From: Achromobacter insuavis
GTDB taxonomy: Bacteria > Pseudomonadota > Gammaproteobacteria > Burkholderiales > Burkholderiaceae_B
Direction of reading: 5' to 3'
NCBI RefSeq assembly: GCF_902859645.1
Contig: NZ_CADIJR010000005.1
Span: forward strand, 62,001 to 126,000
DNA length: 64,000 nt
Each line of letters starts with the position of its first letter. Positions within the stretch are counted from its first letter, which is position 1. Below the pieces are notes generated by a model. The model saw nothing but the letters and a program-made list of their open reading frames with translations, did no database searches and was not told the origin of the DNA. The position numbers were made by a program, and so were the translations under genes. Positions 52,015 through 60,902 of the stretch are shown piece after piece.

Positions 52015-52052
52015 AAAAAAACGCGGCGCTGCCCCGAAGGTAAGACGCCGCG
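52015..52052 (-). terminator. terminator of the structured RNA
   Basis: A 7-bp GC stem (CGCGGCG/CGCCGCG, 52022-52028 with 52046-52052), an inner CCTTCGGG tetraloop-like element and a seven-T tail on the minus strand (52015-52021). No minus-strand CDS lies upstream. Confidence 0.75.
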
Positions 52053-52330
52053 CTAAAACAACACGTGAGCCTGGAGTCATCAGCCGGCACTGATGCCTTC
52101 TACCTAGATCACGCGATTCCAACATTCGTGCCTCGTACAACTCACGCACGGGCTAGCCGTGAGCCCGGTTGGGGTCTCTAGTCCCCGCCCAAGCTGCAGC
52201 GTGATTAACGCCCGGGGATTTCGTCCGCCCTAGCAGCTGGCGGGCTTGTCGCCCGTATCAGCGGCGTTCCTTTCGGATAGCCGCGTGATGAAGGAAGTTT
52301 AGGACGTCGGCCGCAATTCAAGTAATTCTT
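52015..52330 (-). ncRNA. candidate structured RNA of unknown family
   Basis: A gap of about 400 bp holds no gene but dense pairing on the minus strand, ending in a terminator (52015-52052). ATCACGCG (52282-52289 complement) pairs perfectly with CGCGTGAT (52108-52115 complement), enclosing about 180 nt. Inside are a GCGGC..GCCGC hairpin with a GAAA loop (52261-52284), a CGGGC/GCCCG hairpin, AGCTGC/GCAGCT, GGGG..CCCC and CGGGCT/AGCCCG stems, then CATCAG/CTGATG near the 3' side. The 5' end is not defined. I looked for tmRNA tag, RNase P, 4.5S and 6S features and found none. Confidence 0.55.
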
Positions 52331-52332
52331 TG

Positions 52333-52361
52333 TTGATAGCCTTCTATACATATTGGATATA
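52333..52361 (+). promoter_or_regulatory. candidate kch promoter
   Basis: TTGATA (52333-52338) and GATATA (52356-52361) with 17-bp spacing in AT-rich DNA just before the channel gene. The -35 is good, the -10 moderate. Confidence 0.45.
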
Positions 52362-52387
52362 GCAAGCCATGCATGGGGGCCGATAGA

Positions 52388-53623
52388 ATGCTGCCAAAGG
52401 ACGCCCCCGCCATGCCCTCTCTGCTGACCCGCGCCGCGCGCCGATTGCGCCGCACCATCGCCCTCGTTCCGCCCAACTGGTGCCTCGCCATCCTGGTGGC
52501 GCTGGATGGGTATGCCTTCATGCATCCGGTGCTGCGCGAAGTGCGCGCCCGCGAGTATTCCTTCTGGCTCGCGCTCGACAACTGGCATGACGTGATGCAG
52601 GTGGTCGGCCTGCTGGAGATCCCGCGGCTGGTGCTGGGCGTGGGCCTGCAGATCATCGCGCTCGGGCTGATCCTGAAGGCGCGCATCGCCTGGGCCTTCT
52701 CGCTGGTGCTGCTGATCGGTATCGGCACCTTCGCCATCCTGGGCGACGGCGGACGCGCCGGGCTGGGCATCTATACCCTGGTGCTGGTGGTCGCGCTGAT
52801 CGCGTACTGGCGCCGCTTCGACCGCGCCAGCGTCACCGCGGGCTCGCTGTTCGCGCTGGTCAGCATCGTATCGCTGCTGATCTACGCGGTCTTCGGCACG
52901 CTCTACCTGGGCGATGAATTCAATCCGCCGATCAAGGACGCGGCGACCGCGCTGTATTTCTCGATCGTCTCGATGTCGACGGTGGGCTATGGCGACATCA
53001 CGCCGCACAGCAACGCGGCGCGGCTGTTCACCGCGTCGATTATCATCCTTGGCATCACCGTCTTCGCCACCTCCATCAGCGCGATCGCCGGCCCGGTGAT
53101 CGGCGGCAACCTGAAACGGCTGGTCAAGGGCCGGTTTTCCAACGCCATGAGAAAGAACCACATCATCATCGCCGGCGCCACGCCCCTGGCCATGAGCGTC
53201 TACGACGGCCTGCGCCGCCGGGGCGACGAGGTCACGGTCATCGTGCCGGCCGGCGTGCCGCAGGAATACCCGGCCGCCACCGACCTGATCGAGGGCGATC
53301 CGTCCAGCGTCGAGGTGCTGCGCAGCGCGGGCGTGGCCCGCGCGCGCTACGTGCTGGCGCTGCGCGAGGACGACGCCGAGAACGCCTTCATCGTGCTGGC
53401 CGCCAAGGAGGCCACCGGCGACGACGGCGCCAAGACGGTGGCGCTGGTCAACACCAGCAAGCACCTGGAGAAGATCCGCCGGGTGCAGCCGGACCTGGTG
53501 TTCTCGGTGCAATTGCTCGGCGCCGAACTGCTGACCCGCGCCATCAACGGCGAGCCGCTGGACAGCCAGTCGATCACCGAGCTGTTCTTCGCCAAGGCCA
53601 CGCCGCAGACCAAGGCCGGCTGA
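52388..53623 (+). CDS. kch: voltage-gated-like potassium channel with RCK domain
   Basis: 411 residues, closely following the layout of E. coli Kch. Six membrane helices (about 25-245) with the K+ selectivity filter in FSIVSMSTVGYGDI, then an RCK/TrkA-N regulatory domain (MRKNHIIIAGATPLAMSVYDGLRRRG) and the C-terminal segment PDLVFSVQLLGAELLTRAINGE. Inner membrane K+ channel. The start at 52388 fits the predicted promoter and a GGGGG SD; ATGs at 52373 and 52412 are alternatives. Confidence 0.93.
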   Translation: MLPKDAPAMPSLLTRAARRLRRTIALVPPNWCLAILVALDGYAFMHPVLREVRAREYSFWLALDNWHDVMQVVGLLEIPRLVLGVGLQIIALGLILKARIAWAFSLVLLIGIGTFAILGDGGRAGLGIYTLVLVVALIAYWRRFDRASVTAGSLFALVSIVSLLIYAVFGTLYLGDEFNPPIKDAATALYFSIVSMSTVGYGDITPHSNAARLFTASIIILGITVFATSISAIAGPVIGGNLKRLVKGRFSNAMRKNHIIIAGATPLAMSVYDGLRRRGDEVTVIVPAGVPQEYPAATDLIEGDPSSVEVLRSAGVARARYVLALREDDAENAFIVLAAKEATGDDGAKTVALVNTSKHLEKIRRVQPDLVFSVQLLGAELLTRAINGEPLDSQSITELFFAKATPQTKAG

Positions 53624-53681
53624 GGCCGCCCGCCGCGGCGATGGCGCGGTTGCTGGCCGCGCCAGTCCCTTCCCCTACGCG

Positions 53682-54074
53682 CTAGCCGCAACGATAGACG
53701 TTGCCCGACAGCGTGACGTTGGTCTGTTCCTGGTGGTCCTTGCCGCCCGTCTGCCCGGCGCGCTGCGTCAGCAGGTAGACCACATTCCCCCCCAGCGCCG
53801 CGGCGCGGTTCTTCAGGTCGTTGCGCGCGCCCGTCTCCAGGTCGGCGTTGGAGGTGATCGCTCCCGCCAGGAAGTTGCCCTGGCTGCCGGTGACATCGCC
53901 CAGGAACGCACAGTCCTTGCCGGGCTCGTTATGGGTGATGCGCACGTTGGCGGCGGCGCCGGGCGCCAGCGCGGTGGGCGCGCAGGCGGCCAATGGCACG
54001 GCGCAGGCCAGCAGGGAAACGACGCGCGGCGCGGCGCGGGCAATCGCAAACAGGACAGGCATGACGACAGGCAT
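53682..54074 (-). CDS. DUF4156 family lipoprotein
   Basis: 130 residues. Lipoprotein signal with lipobox VPLAAC near residue 31, then the DUF4156 core: CAFLGDVTGSQGNF, NDLKNRAAALGGNVVYL and a C-terminal GNVYRC. Related to E. coli YjeI. Function unknown; predicted envelope lipoprotein. The start is either of two ATGs four codons apart. Confidence 0.82.
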   Translation of the reverse strand: MPVVMPVLFAIARAAPRVVSLLACAVPLAACAPTALAPGAAANVRITHNEPGKDCAFLGDVTGSQGNFLAGAITSNADLETGARNDLKNRAAALGGNVVYLLTQRAGQTGGKDHQEQTNVTLSGNVYRCG

Positions 54075-54150
54075 CCATCAAAGGGACGTGGGGAATCCTG
54101 CGCGCGGGTGGCCCCCGCGCGCAGGGCGGTGAAAAATCGGGAGGGTCCGG

Positions 54151-54384
54151 TCAGTCGGCGCCGGCGTCGTCCGGCGGCGCGCCGGGCTGGTACTCGAGCA
54201 GGTCGCCAGGCTGGCATTGCAGCACTTCGCAGATGCGTTCCAGCGTGTCGAAGCGCATGCCCTTGACCTTGCCCGACTTGAGCAACGACAGGTTCGGCTC
54301 GGTGATGCCGATCTCCTGGGCCAGCTGGCGCGCCTTCATCTTGCGCTGCGCCAGCATCACATCCAGCCTTACGACGATGGCCAT
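54151..54384 (-). CDS. YozG-like XRE regulator
   Basis: 77 residues, little more than one helix-turn-helix (LDVMLAQRKMKARQLAQEIGITEPNLSLLKSGKVKGMRFDTLERICEVLQCQPGDLLEY). This subfamily is found paired with DUF2975 membrane proteins, as here: its ATG overlaps the stop of the upstream gene. It probably autoregulates the pair through the inverted repeat at 55077-55095. Confidence 0.9.
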   Translation of the reverse strand: MAIVVRLDVMLAQRKMKARQLAQEIGITEPNLSLLKSGKVKGMRFDTLERICEVLQCQPGDLLEYQPGAPPDDAGAD

Positions 54385-55073
54385 CAGATGAATCCCCGGT
54401 TCTCTTCGGCGACATGGGCCGCCTCTTCCATGGCCCAGGCCAGCGAGAACAGCAGGCCGCCCAGCAGGGCCAGCAGGATGTCGCTGACGTCGATGTCGAT
54501 CAGCATGTGCCGCCCGCCCGGCCCGTTGGCCAGCGTCAGGGCCAGCACCAGCACGGTCTTCAACACCGGCACCGCCACGCTGAAGGCCGTGACCAGCGCG
54601 GCGATGCCGCGCAGGCGGCGCGCGGTGGCGACGGTGAGCACGTCGCCGCGACCGAAGTCGGTGAACATGGCGTAGGCATGCGCGATGCCCCGCAGCGCCA
54701 GGCCGGCGAGCACGCCGAACAGCGCGAAGCCCAGCACGCGGTAGCCGAAGCCCAATTGCAGGCGCGGCGCGTTCAACGTCGGCGACAGGCTGATGCGCAG
54801 GGCCTCGCCATCGGTCGGCGTGGGCGACGGCGTCACGCCCAGGAACGAATAGATGCCGCGAGCCAGCACCGCCTCGGACGTGAAGAACCACATGCCGATC
54901 ATCGCGGCGACCAGCAGCACCGCCGCGGCGATGAGCAGGCCGCGCATCCAGCGGGACAGGCCGCGAATGCGTTCAAGCCGGTTGCGGGCCTGCCTGGCGG
55001 GGGCCTTCTGCCGGGCGGTAGGGGGTGTCAGCGCTGCAGCCACGGGGTCTCCAGAACACGTTGCGAGGGTCAT
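54384..55073 (-). CDS. DUF2975 family membrane protein
   Basis: 229 residues with four membrane helices (about residues 45-65, 110-130, 160-185, 200-220), matching DUF2975. A basic N-terminal region (TARQKAPARQARNRLERIRG) precedes the first helix. The function of the family is unknown; it is encoded with a small XRE regulator, here in a two-gene operon with overlapping stop and start. The ATG at 55073 is preferred to an upstream TTG inside the promoter. Confidence 0.87.
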   Translation of the reverse strand: MTLATCSGDPVAAALTPPTARQKAPARQARNRLERIRGLSRWMRGLLIAAAVLLVAAMIGMWFFTSEAVLARGIYSFLGVTPSPTPTDGEALRISLSPTLNAPRLQLGFGYRVLGFALFGVLAGLALRGIAHAYAMFTDFGRGDVLTVATARRLRGIAALVTAFSVAVPVLKTVLVLALTLANGPGGRHMLIDIDVSDILLALLGGLLFSLAWAMEEAAHVAEENRGFI

Positions 55074-55076
55074 AAA

Positions 55077-55112
55077 GTTGCTGTAGTGTAGCAACAAATT
55101 ATCGTAAAACAA
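55077..55112 (-). promoter_or_regulatory. promoter and operator of the DUF2975-XRE pair
   Basis: On the minus strand TTGTTT (55107-55112) and TACACT (55085-55090) with 16-bp spacing. An inverted repeat GTTGCT-7-AGCAAC (55077-55095) covers the -10, a natural place for autorepression by the XRE protein. Confidence 0.6.
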
Positions 55113-55138
55113 TAATTTTTTATCCTAAGAGGTAAATC

Positions 55139-55372
55139 ATGCGGCTTGCCCTCGCGCTCGCCTCGCTACTCGTCGCGCTGCTGCTTGTCTCGCTGGCCCT
55201 GCCGGATGCCTGCGGCGACTGTGCGCCGGCGTCGGCCTGCCGCGGCGACGACGACGCGCAGTCGCCGCGCGTCGCCGCCGTCTGGTCGCTGAGCCATCGC
55301 TTTTCGCTGTTGAACCTGCCGCGCCTGTCGTTCCCGTCGCCGCGCGAGGCGCCCCGCATCTGCTGGAGCTAG
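55139..55372 (+). CDS. small putative secreted peptide
   Basis: 77 residues, no family recognised. The N-terminus (LALALASLLVALLLVSLALPDA) looks like a signal peptide or membrane anchor; the rest has three cysteines in CGDCAPASAC and a basic, Pro-rich tail. AGAGG is well spaced before the ATG, and a possible promoter (TTATCG-16-TATCCT) lies upstream, divergent from the DUF2975 operon. It could belong to the same regulon. Confidence 0.5.
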   Translation: MRLALALASLLVALLLVSLALPDACGDCAPASACRGDDDAQSPRVAAVWSLSHRFSLLNLPRLSFPSPREAPRICWS

Positions 55373-55378
55373 CGCGCG

Positions 55379-56971
55379 TCACGCGGGTTCCGGCGCGCCC
55401 GCATCCGCCACCGGCGGCCGCGCCGCGTTCTCGGCATACCAGCGGACAAAGTCGGCCGAACGCATCGGCCGCGCGAACAGGTAGCCCTGGATGAAGGCCA
55501 CGCCGCGCGCCGTCAGGTAGGTGAACTGCTCCGGCATCTCGACGCCCTCGGCCACCACGGCCAGGCCCAGCCGGTGCGACAGCGTGATGATCACGTCGAG
55601 CACGGGCGTTTCCTCGCCGCCGGGCTCGATGGCCTGCACGAACCCCTTGTCGATCTTGAGATAGTCGACCGGGAATTTCTGCAGGTACGACAGCGAACAA
55701 TGCCCCGTGCCGAAATCGTCGATGGCCACGAACACGCCCTGTTCGCGCAGCGTGTCGATGTTCCTGCGGGCCTGGCCGCTGTCCGAGATCAGGCTGCGCT
55801 CGGTGATCTCCAGCACCATCAGCGACGGCCGGATGGCGCTCCGGAAGGCCTGCACGTCCTCCACCAGCGCGGGGCAGGACAGGTGTTCCGGTGCCACGTT
55901 CACGGCGATGTGGAAATCCGGCGGCGTGGCCCAGCCCTGCATGTCGCGCTGGATCAGCTTGAGCAGGTGCTGCGTCAGCGGCACGATCATGTTGTCGGCC
56001 TCGGCCGCCGCGATGAAGATGTCCGGCCGCACCGGGCCCACGCCCGGCCGGGTCCAGCGCATCAACGCCTCGACGCCTTCGCAGCGGCCGGTGCGGTTGC
56101 CGTACACCGGCTGGTATTCGACGTGGAATTCGTCGGCCGCCATCGCGCGGCGCAGTTGTTCCTTGAACGATTGCCGGCTCACCTGCAGGCGATAGGCGCC
56201 GAACGCCAGCAACGCGCCGCACAGCAGGGCCACCGGCAGATATCCCACCAGCAATTGCTGCCAGGCGCGCACCACCGCCTCGGGCGGCGCCATCACGCGG
56301 ATGGCGAGATCGCCGCGCCCGGCGACCGAATGCGTCGATCCGGCCATCTGCTCGAGCCCCGCCGCCGACCAGCCATCGTTGTGGATCGGCGCGCCATTGC
56401 CCAGCCTGACCTCCACTTGATAAGCGCCCAGCGACGAGACCGCGTTGAGCACGTCCTGCACATAGCGGCCGTCCACCACCACCACGCCGCCGCGGCCGTC
56501 GCCGCCGGCCATGCCCAGCAACAGGGCCGGCCGGTCCGGCGCCAGCGGCGTGCCGGCCACGCTGGTGAACCATTGCGTCGGCGGCGTGCCGACGGGCCAG
56601 CGATGGAACACGCCGGAGTCGTAGTCCACCTCGCCCAGCGCGGACGAACAGTAGATGTGCGTGCGCTCGACCAGCAGCAGGGAACGGAAATAGGGATTGA
56701 GCGTGCCCCAGCGGTACAAGTCGGGACGCGCCTCCTCGCAGGATCTGGCCGCCAGGTCGGTGACCCGCGGCAGGATGTCCAGCGCGCGCGCCAGTATCTG
56801 CTCGGTCTGGACCCGCACGATCTGGGCCGCCGTGGCCGCGTCGGCGCGTTCGCTGCGCTGCGCGTGCAGCCAGGTCCAGGCGACGCAGGCGAGCACGGGC
56901 AACACCAGGGCCAGGGCCACGGGGAAATAGCGCCAGGACGGCACGCGAACCGTCATTCCGGAGGTAGGCAC
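55379..56971 (-). CDS. CSS-motif EAL cyclic di-GMP phosphodiesterase
   Basis: 530 residues. Two membrane helices (about 15-35 and 235-255) flank a periplasmic CSS-motif domain containing IYCSSALGEVD; an EAL domain follows (about 275-515) with GVEALMRW, DDFGTGHCSLSYL, LKIDKGFV and AEGVE. This is the PdeC/YjcC architecture, in which periplasmic redox state of the cysteines controls phosphodiesterase activity. It ends 6 bp from the small secreted peptide gene, tail to tail. Confidence 0.9.
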   Translation of the reverse strand: MPTSGMTVRVPSWRYFPVALALVLPVLACVAWTWLHAQRSERADAATAAQIVRVQTEQILARALDILPRVTDLAARSCEEARPDLYRWGTLNPYFRSLLLVERTHIYCSSALGEVDYDSGVFHRWPVGTPPTQWFTSVAGTPLAPDRPALLLGMAGGDGRGGVVVVDGRYVQDVLNAVSSLGAYQVEVRLGNGAPIHNDGWSAAGLEQMAGSTHSVAGRGDLAIRVMAPPEAVVRAWQQLLVGYLPVALLCGALLAFGAYRLQVSRQSFKEQLRRAMAADEFHVEYQPVYGNRTGRCEGVEALMRWTRPGVGPVRPDIFIAAAEADNMIVPLTQHLLKLIQRDMQGWATPPDFHIAVNVAPEHLSCPALVEDVQAFRSAIRPSLMVLEITERSLISDSGQARRNIDTLREQGVFVAIDDFGTGHCSLSYLQKFPVDYLKIDKGFVQAIEPGGEETPVLDVIITLSHRLGLAVVAEGVEMPEQFTYLTARGVAFIQGYLFARPMRSADFVRWYAENAARPPVADAGAPEPA

Positions 56972-57060
56972 ATGGTCCTCGCAGCTTCAGTCGTTGGGGA
57001 GTTACGCAAGGATACAGGGCGGCGCGGCGCCGCGCATCCGGCCGGTCACCCGGACCGCCA

Positions 57061-57663
57061 CTACAGCAACCCACAGATCAACGCCACGTGGGCCTCGCGC
57101 CGTTCCGGCAGGTTCAGGCGCTCGTCCGGCCCCAGCAGGATCGCCATGAAGATGGCGTGGACCACCGGCGACAGCAGCAGCCACGGATGGCGCAGCGCGG
57201 CGCCGTCGCCGCACAGGCCGCGCTCGCGCGCCAGTTGCAGCAGGTGGGCGATATCGGCCTGGTGGGCGTCGGCGGTGTCCTGGCGCCAGCGCCGCGCCAG
57301 GTGCGGCACGCGGCCGCTTTCGGCCAGCAGCAGGCGCATGGCGGTGATCATGGCCGGATTGGCCAGGCTGGCGTGCAGGTGGTTGACGAGGCGTTCGGCC
57401 AGGTGCCGGGGCGTGGCCGAGCCCTCGACCAGGGCGCGGGCGTCCAGCCGGGGCGGACTCAGGTAGCGCGCCAGCAGCGCCTCGAACACCTCTTCCTTGC
57501 TGGCGAAATGCGCGTACAGGCCGCCCTTGGACAGGCCGGCGCGGGCGGCGATGTCGTCCATCCGGGCGCCGGCATAGCCGGCGGCCGAGAATTCCTGTAG
57601 CGCGGCGTCGAGGATCTGCCCGACGCGCACGGTTGGGGGGAGACGCTGACGTTGCGTGCTCAT
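57061..57663 (-). CDS. TetR family transcriptional regulator
   Basis: 200 residues. N-terminal TetR helix-turn-helix (ILDAALQEFSAAGYAGARMDDIAARAGLSKGGLYAHFASKEEVF) and a C-terminal TetR_C domain. The ATG at 57663 has GGGAG upstream. It is divergent from the phaC-like/efflux operon, and a palindromic site (57727-57741) lies in between, so it very likely represses that operon in response to an unknown ligand. Confidence 0.92.
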   Translation of the reverse strand: MSTQRQRLPPTVRVGQILDAALQEFSAAGYAGARMDDIAARAGLSKGGLYAHFASKEEVFEALLARYLSPPRLDARALVEGSATPRHLAERLVNHLHASLANPAMITAMRLLLAESGRVPHLARRWRQDTADAHQADIAHLLQLARERGLCGDGAALRHPWLLLSPVVHAIFMAILLGPDERLNLPERREAHVALICGLL

Positions 57664-57726
57664 CACCACTGCTCCCTGTGCGAATTGGCGCGCGGTGTCG
57701 CCACCGGCCAACGCATCCATTAAAAA

Positions 57727-57741
57727 CCGACCAGTCAGTCG
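57727..57741. promoter_or_regulatory. putative TetR operator
   Basis: CCGACCAGTCAGTCG carries CGAC/GTCG arms and resembles the ACCGACCGGTCGGT-type sites of many TetR proteins, with mismatches. It lies midway between the two divergent genes. Confidence 0.5.
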
Positions 57742-57892
57742 CTAACTTGATTTTGATCAAGGATTGCGCAGGACGGCGGCGGCACAATGGTTACGAGGTC
57801 GGATCTGTCCGACGCCGAGCCACAAGCCCGGTTGCGCGACGATCCGCCCCCCACCCGCGGCACTCCCGCCGCCCGTGCGCCTCGGAGCCATC

Positions 57893-59413
57893 ATGCCGAA
57901 CAAGCCCCCGCCAGTCCCCCAGCAGGTTGCGGCGCACGCAGGCCGGTTCGATGACGACGCCTGGCGGCAGTGGCCCTATGCGCTGTGGTCGCAGGGCTTT
58001 CTGCAGGCCCAGCGCGGCTGGGACGCGTTTGCCCGCGCTCTGCCCCTGGCCGATGACCATCAACGCGCGCTGGCGGCCTTCGCGGCGCGCCAGTGGCTGG
58101 AGCCGCTGGCCCCCGACAATATTCCCTGCGCCAATCCGCTGGTGCTGCGCCAGACCGTCCGCGAAGGCGGCGCCAACCTGCTGCGCGGCGCGCGCCATGC
58201 CTGGGAAGACGGCCTGCGCCAGCTGGGCGGCCTGCCGCCGGCCGGCGCCGAACATTTCCGCCCCGGCCGCGAAGTGGCGACGACGCCCGGCCAGGTGGTG
58301 CTGCGCAACCCGCTGGCCGAGCTGATCCAGTACCGCCCCACGACCGCCCGGACCCGGCCCGAGCCGATCTTCATCGTGCCGGCCTGGATCATGAAGTACT
58401 ACATCTTGGACCTGTCGCCCCACAATTCGCTGATCGCCTATCTGGTCGGCCAGGGCTACACGGTGTTCTGCGTGTCCTGGAAGAACCCCACGGCGGCCGA
58501 GCGCGACCTGGGCATGGACGACTATCTGCGCCTGGGCGTGCGCGAGCCGCTGGCGGCGATCGAGGCGATCGTCCCCGGCGCGGCCGTGCATGCGATGGGC
58601 TACTGCCTGGGCGGCACGCTGCTGGCGATGGCCGCCAGCGCCATGGCGCGCGACGGCGACCGGCGCCTGGCCAGCCTGACGCTGCTGGCGGCGCAGACCG
58701 ATTTCAGCGAACCCGGCGAACTGGGGCTGTTCATCGACCCGTTCCAGGTCGCGCTGCTGGAAGCGCAGATGGCGGCGCTGGGCTACTTCCCGGCGCAGCA
58801 GATGAGCGGCGCGTTCCAGCTGCTGCGCTCGCAGCAGCTGGTGTGGTCGCGCATGACTTCGGAATACCTGCTGGGCCAGCGCCGCCCCATGACCGACCTG
58901 CAGGCCTGGAACGCCGACGCCACCCGCATGCCGGCGCGCATGCATAGCGAATACCTGCGCCGCCTGTTCCTGGACAACGACCTGGCCGCGGGCCGCTACC
59001 CGGTGGAGGGCCGCGCGGTGCAGCTGCGCGACCTGACCCTGCCGACGTTCTGCGTCGGCACCGAGACCGACCACGTGGCGCCATGGCGTTCGGTCTACAA
59101 GCTGCACGACCTGTCGCCCGCGCCGCTGACCTTCGTGCTGACCAGCGGCGGCCACAACGCCGGCATCGTCAGTGAACCCGGCCATCCGCGCCGGCGTTTC
59201 CGCAGCCTGCTGCGGCCGGCCGGCGACGCGGCGCTCGCGCCCGACGACTGGCTGGCGGCGGCGACCGCGCACGCGGGCTCCTGGTGGCCGCATTGGCGCG
59301 CCTGGCTCGATGCGCTGTCCGGCCCGCCCGCCAGGCCGCCCGCACTGGGCGCCGCGCGCAAGGGCTATCCCCCGCTGGGCGAAGCGCCCGGCGTCTACGT
59401 AATGGAGAAATGA
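57893..59413 (+). CDS. PhaC-like alpha/beta hydrolase (PHA synthase family)
   Basis: 506 residues. The poly-beta-hydroxybutyrate polymerase N-terminal and alpha/beta hydrolase regions are present. The catalytic triad reads Cys238 in GYCLGGTL, Asp393 in TETDHVAPW and His421 in GGHNAGIV, as in PHA synthases. It is 60-80 residues shorter than typical class I PhaC and no phaA, phaB or phasin gene is nearby. It is the first gene of an efflux operon, 3 bp from the outer membrane component. Either a genuine PHA synthase or an acyltransferase acting on something related to the pump. Confidence 0.82.
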   Translation: MPNKPPPVPQQVAAHAGRFDDDAWRQWPYALWSQGFLQAQRGWDAFARALPLADDHQRALAAFAARQWLEPLAPDNIPCANPLVLRQTVREGGANLLRGARHAWEDGLRQLGGLPPAGAEHFRPGREVATTPGQVVLRNPLAELIQYRPTTARTRPEPIFIVPAWIMKYYILDLSPHNSLIAYLVGQGYTVFCVSWKNPTAAERDLGMDDYLRLGVREPLAAIEAIVPGAAVHAMGYCLGGTLLAMAASAMARDGDRRLASLTLLAAQTDFSEPGELGLFIDPFQVALLEAQMAALGYFPAQQMSGAFQLLRSQQLVWSRMTSEYLLGQRRPMTDLQAWNADATRMPARMHSEYLRRLFLDNDLAAGRYPVEGRAVQLRDLTLPTFCVGTETDHVAPWRSVYKLHDLSPAPLTFVLTSGGHNAGIVSEPGHPRRRFRSLLRPAGDAALAPDDWLAAATAHAGSWWPHWRAWLDALSGPPARPPALGAARKGYPPLGEAPGVYVMEK

Positions 59414-59416
59414 GTC

Positions 59417-60886
59417 ATGACCCGCCGTCCCCTTCCGCCCTGGCGCGCCGCCCGATTGGCGCCGGCCGTCCTGGCCGTGCTGCTGGCGCAGGGTTGCGTG
59501 TCCATGGCCCCGCCCTATGCGCGTCCCGACCTGCCGGTGGCCGCCGCCTACCCGGAGCAGGCCGGCGCCGACACCGCCACGCGCGACGCGGCCCGCATCG
59601 GTTGGCGCGACTACTTCGCCGACCCGGCGCTGCAGGGTCTCATCACCGACGCGCTGGCGTACAACCGCGACCTGCGCACGGCGCTCTTGCGGGTCGAGGA
59701 AGCGCGCGCGCTCTACGGCATCCAGCGCGCCGACCAGTTCCCCACCCTTGGCGCGCAGGCCGACGGCACCCGCGGCCGCCCCCCCGGCGACCTGAACCTG
59801 ACCGGCCAGCCGCAAGTGGCCAGCCAATACCAGGTAGGCCTGGGCATGGCGACCTGGGAACTCGATTTCTGGGGCCGCGTGCGCAGCCTGAAGGACGCCG
59901 CGCTGGAAAACTACCTGGCGTCCGACGCCGCCGCCGAGGCCGCCACGCTGAGCCTGGTGGCGCAGGTGGCCGACGGCTACCTGTCGCTGCGCGAACTGGA
60001 CGAACGCCTGGCGCTGACGCGCGAGACCATCGCCTCGCGCGAGGAATCGCTGCGCATCTTCCGCCGCCGCTACGAAGTCGGTTCGATCTCGAAGCTGGAC
60101 CTGACCCAGGTCGAGACCCTGTGGCAGCAGGCCCGGGCGCTCGGCGCCGATCTGGAGCGCGAACGCGCCACCCAGGCCCACGCGCTGGAGCTGCTGACCG
60201 GCAAGCCGCTGGCGCTGCCGCTGCCGCAAGCCGGCCTGGATGACGACAGCGTGATGCGCGACCTGCCCGCCGGCCTGCCCTCGGACCTGCTGGCGAACCG
60301 CCCCGACATCGTCGCGGCCGAACACCAGCTGCGCGCGGCCAATGCCAACATCGGCGCGGCCCGCGCCGCCTTCTTCCCGCGCATCACGCTGACCGGCGCC
60401 TTCGGCACCGCCAGCGCCGAACTGGACGGCCTGTTCGGCAGCGGCAGCCGCGCCTGGAATTTCGCGCCCAGCATCGACCTGCCGATCTTCGACGCCGGCC
60501 GCCGCGGCGCCAACCTGGACCTGGCCGAAGTGCGCCGCGACCAGGCCGTGGCCGGCTACGAACGCGCCATCCAGAGCGCGTTCAAGGATGTCGCCGACGC
60601 GCTGTCGGCGCGCCGCTGGCTGGCCGAACAGGTGCAGGTGCTGCGCGCCACCGTCGCCGCGCAGGCCGAGCGCGCGCGCCTGGCCAAGCTGCGCTACGAC
60701 CATGGCGCCTCGCCCTACCTGGAAGTGCTGGACGCCCAACGCGACCTGCTGGCGGCCCAGCAAACGCTGGTGCAGACGCGCCGCGCGCTGCTGTCGGCCC
60801 GGGTCGGCCTGTACGCCGCGCTGGGCGGCGGCACGCAGGCGCCCCCCGCCCCCCAGGCTGCCGCCCCCGCCGCCCCGAGCCGATAA
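59417..60886 (+). CDS. NodT/OprM-type outer membrane efflux lipoprotein
   Basis: 489 residues. Lipoprotein signal with lipobox LLAQGC near residue 27, then two OEP repeats; recognisable segments are [55 protein letters not shown] and [26 protein letters not shown]. Forms the trimeric outer membrane duct for the adaptor and ATPase/permease that follow. Confidence 0.93.
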   Translation: MTRRPLPPWRAARLAPAVLAVLLAQGCVSMAPPYARPDLPVAAAYPEQAGADTATRDAARIGWRDYFADPALQGLITDALAYNRDLRTALLRVEEARALYGIQRADQFPTLGAQADGTRGRPPGDLNLTGQPQVASQYQVGLGMATWELDFWGRVRSLKDAALENYLASDAAAEAATLSLVAQVADGYLSLRELDERLALTRETIASREESLRIFRRRYEVGSISKLDLTQVETLWQQARALGADLERERATQAHALELLTGKPLALPLPQAGLDDDSVMRDLPAGLPSDLLANRPDIVAAEHQLRAANANIGAARAAFFPRITLTGAFGTASAELDGLFGSGSRAWNFAPSIDLPIFDAGRRGANLDLAEVRRDQAVAGYERAIQSAFKDVADALSARRWLAEQVQVLRATVAAQAERARLAKLRYDHGASPYLEVLDAQRDLLAAQQTLVQTRRALLSARVGLYAALGGGTQAPPAPQAAAPAAPSR

Positions 60887-60902
60887 ACACAGGACCCGCA
60901 CC

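Noticed and set aside
52015-52330. tmRNA, RNase P RNA, 6S RNA or 4.5S RNA for the structured region
   Set aside because: No tag ORF or tRNA-like end, no RNase P core sequences, no single long 6S-like hairpin with central bubble, no SRP tetraloop signature.
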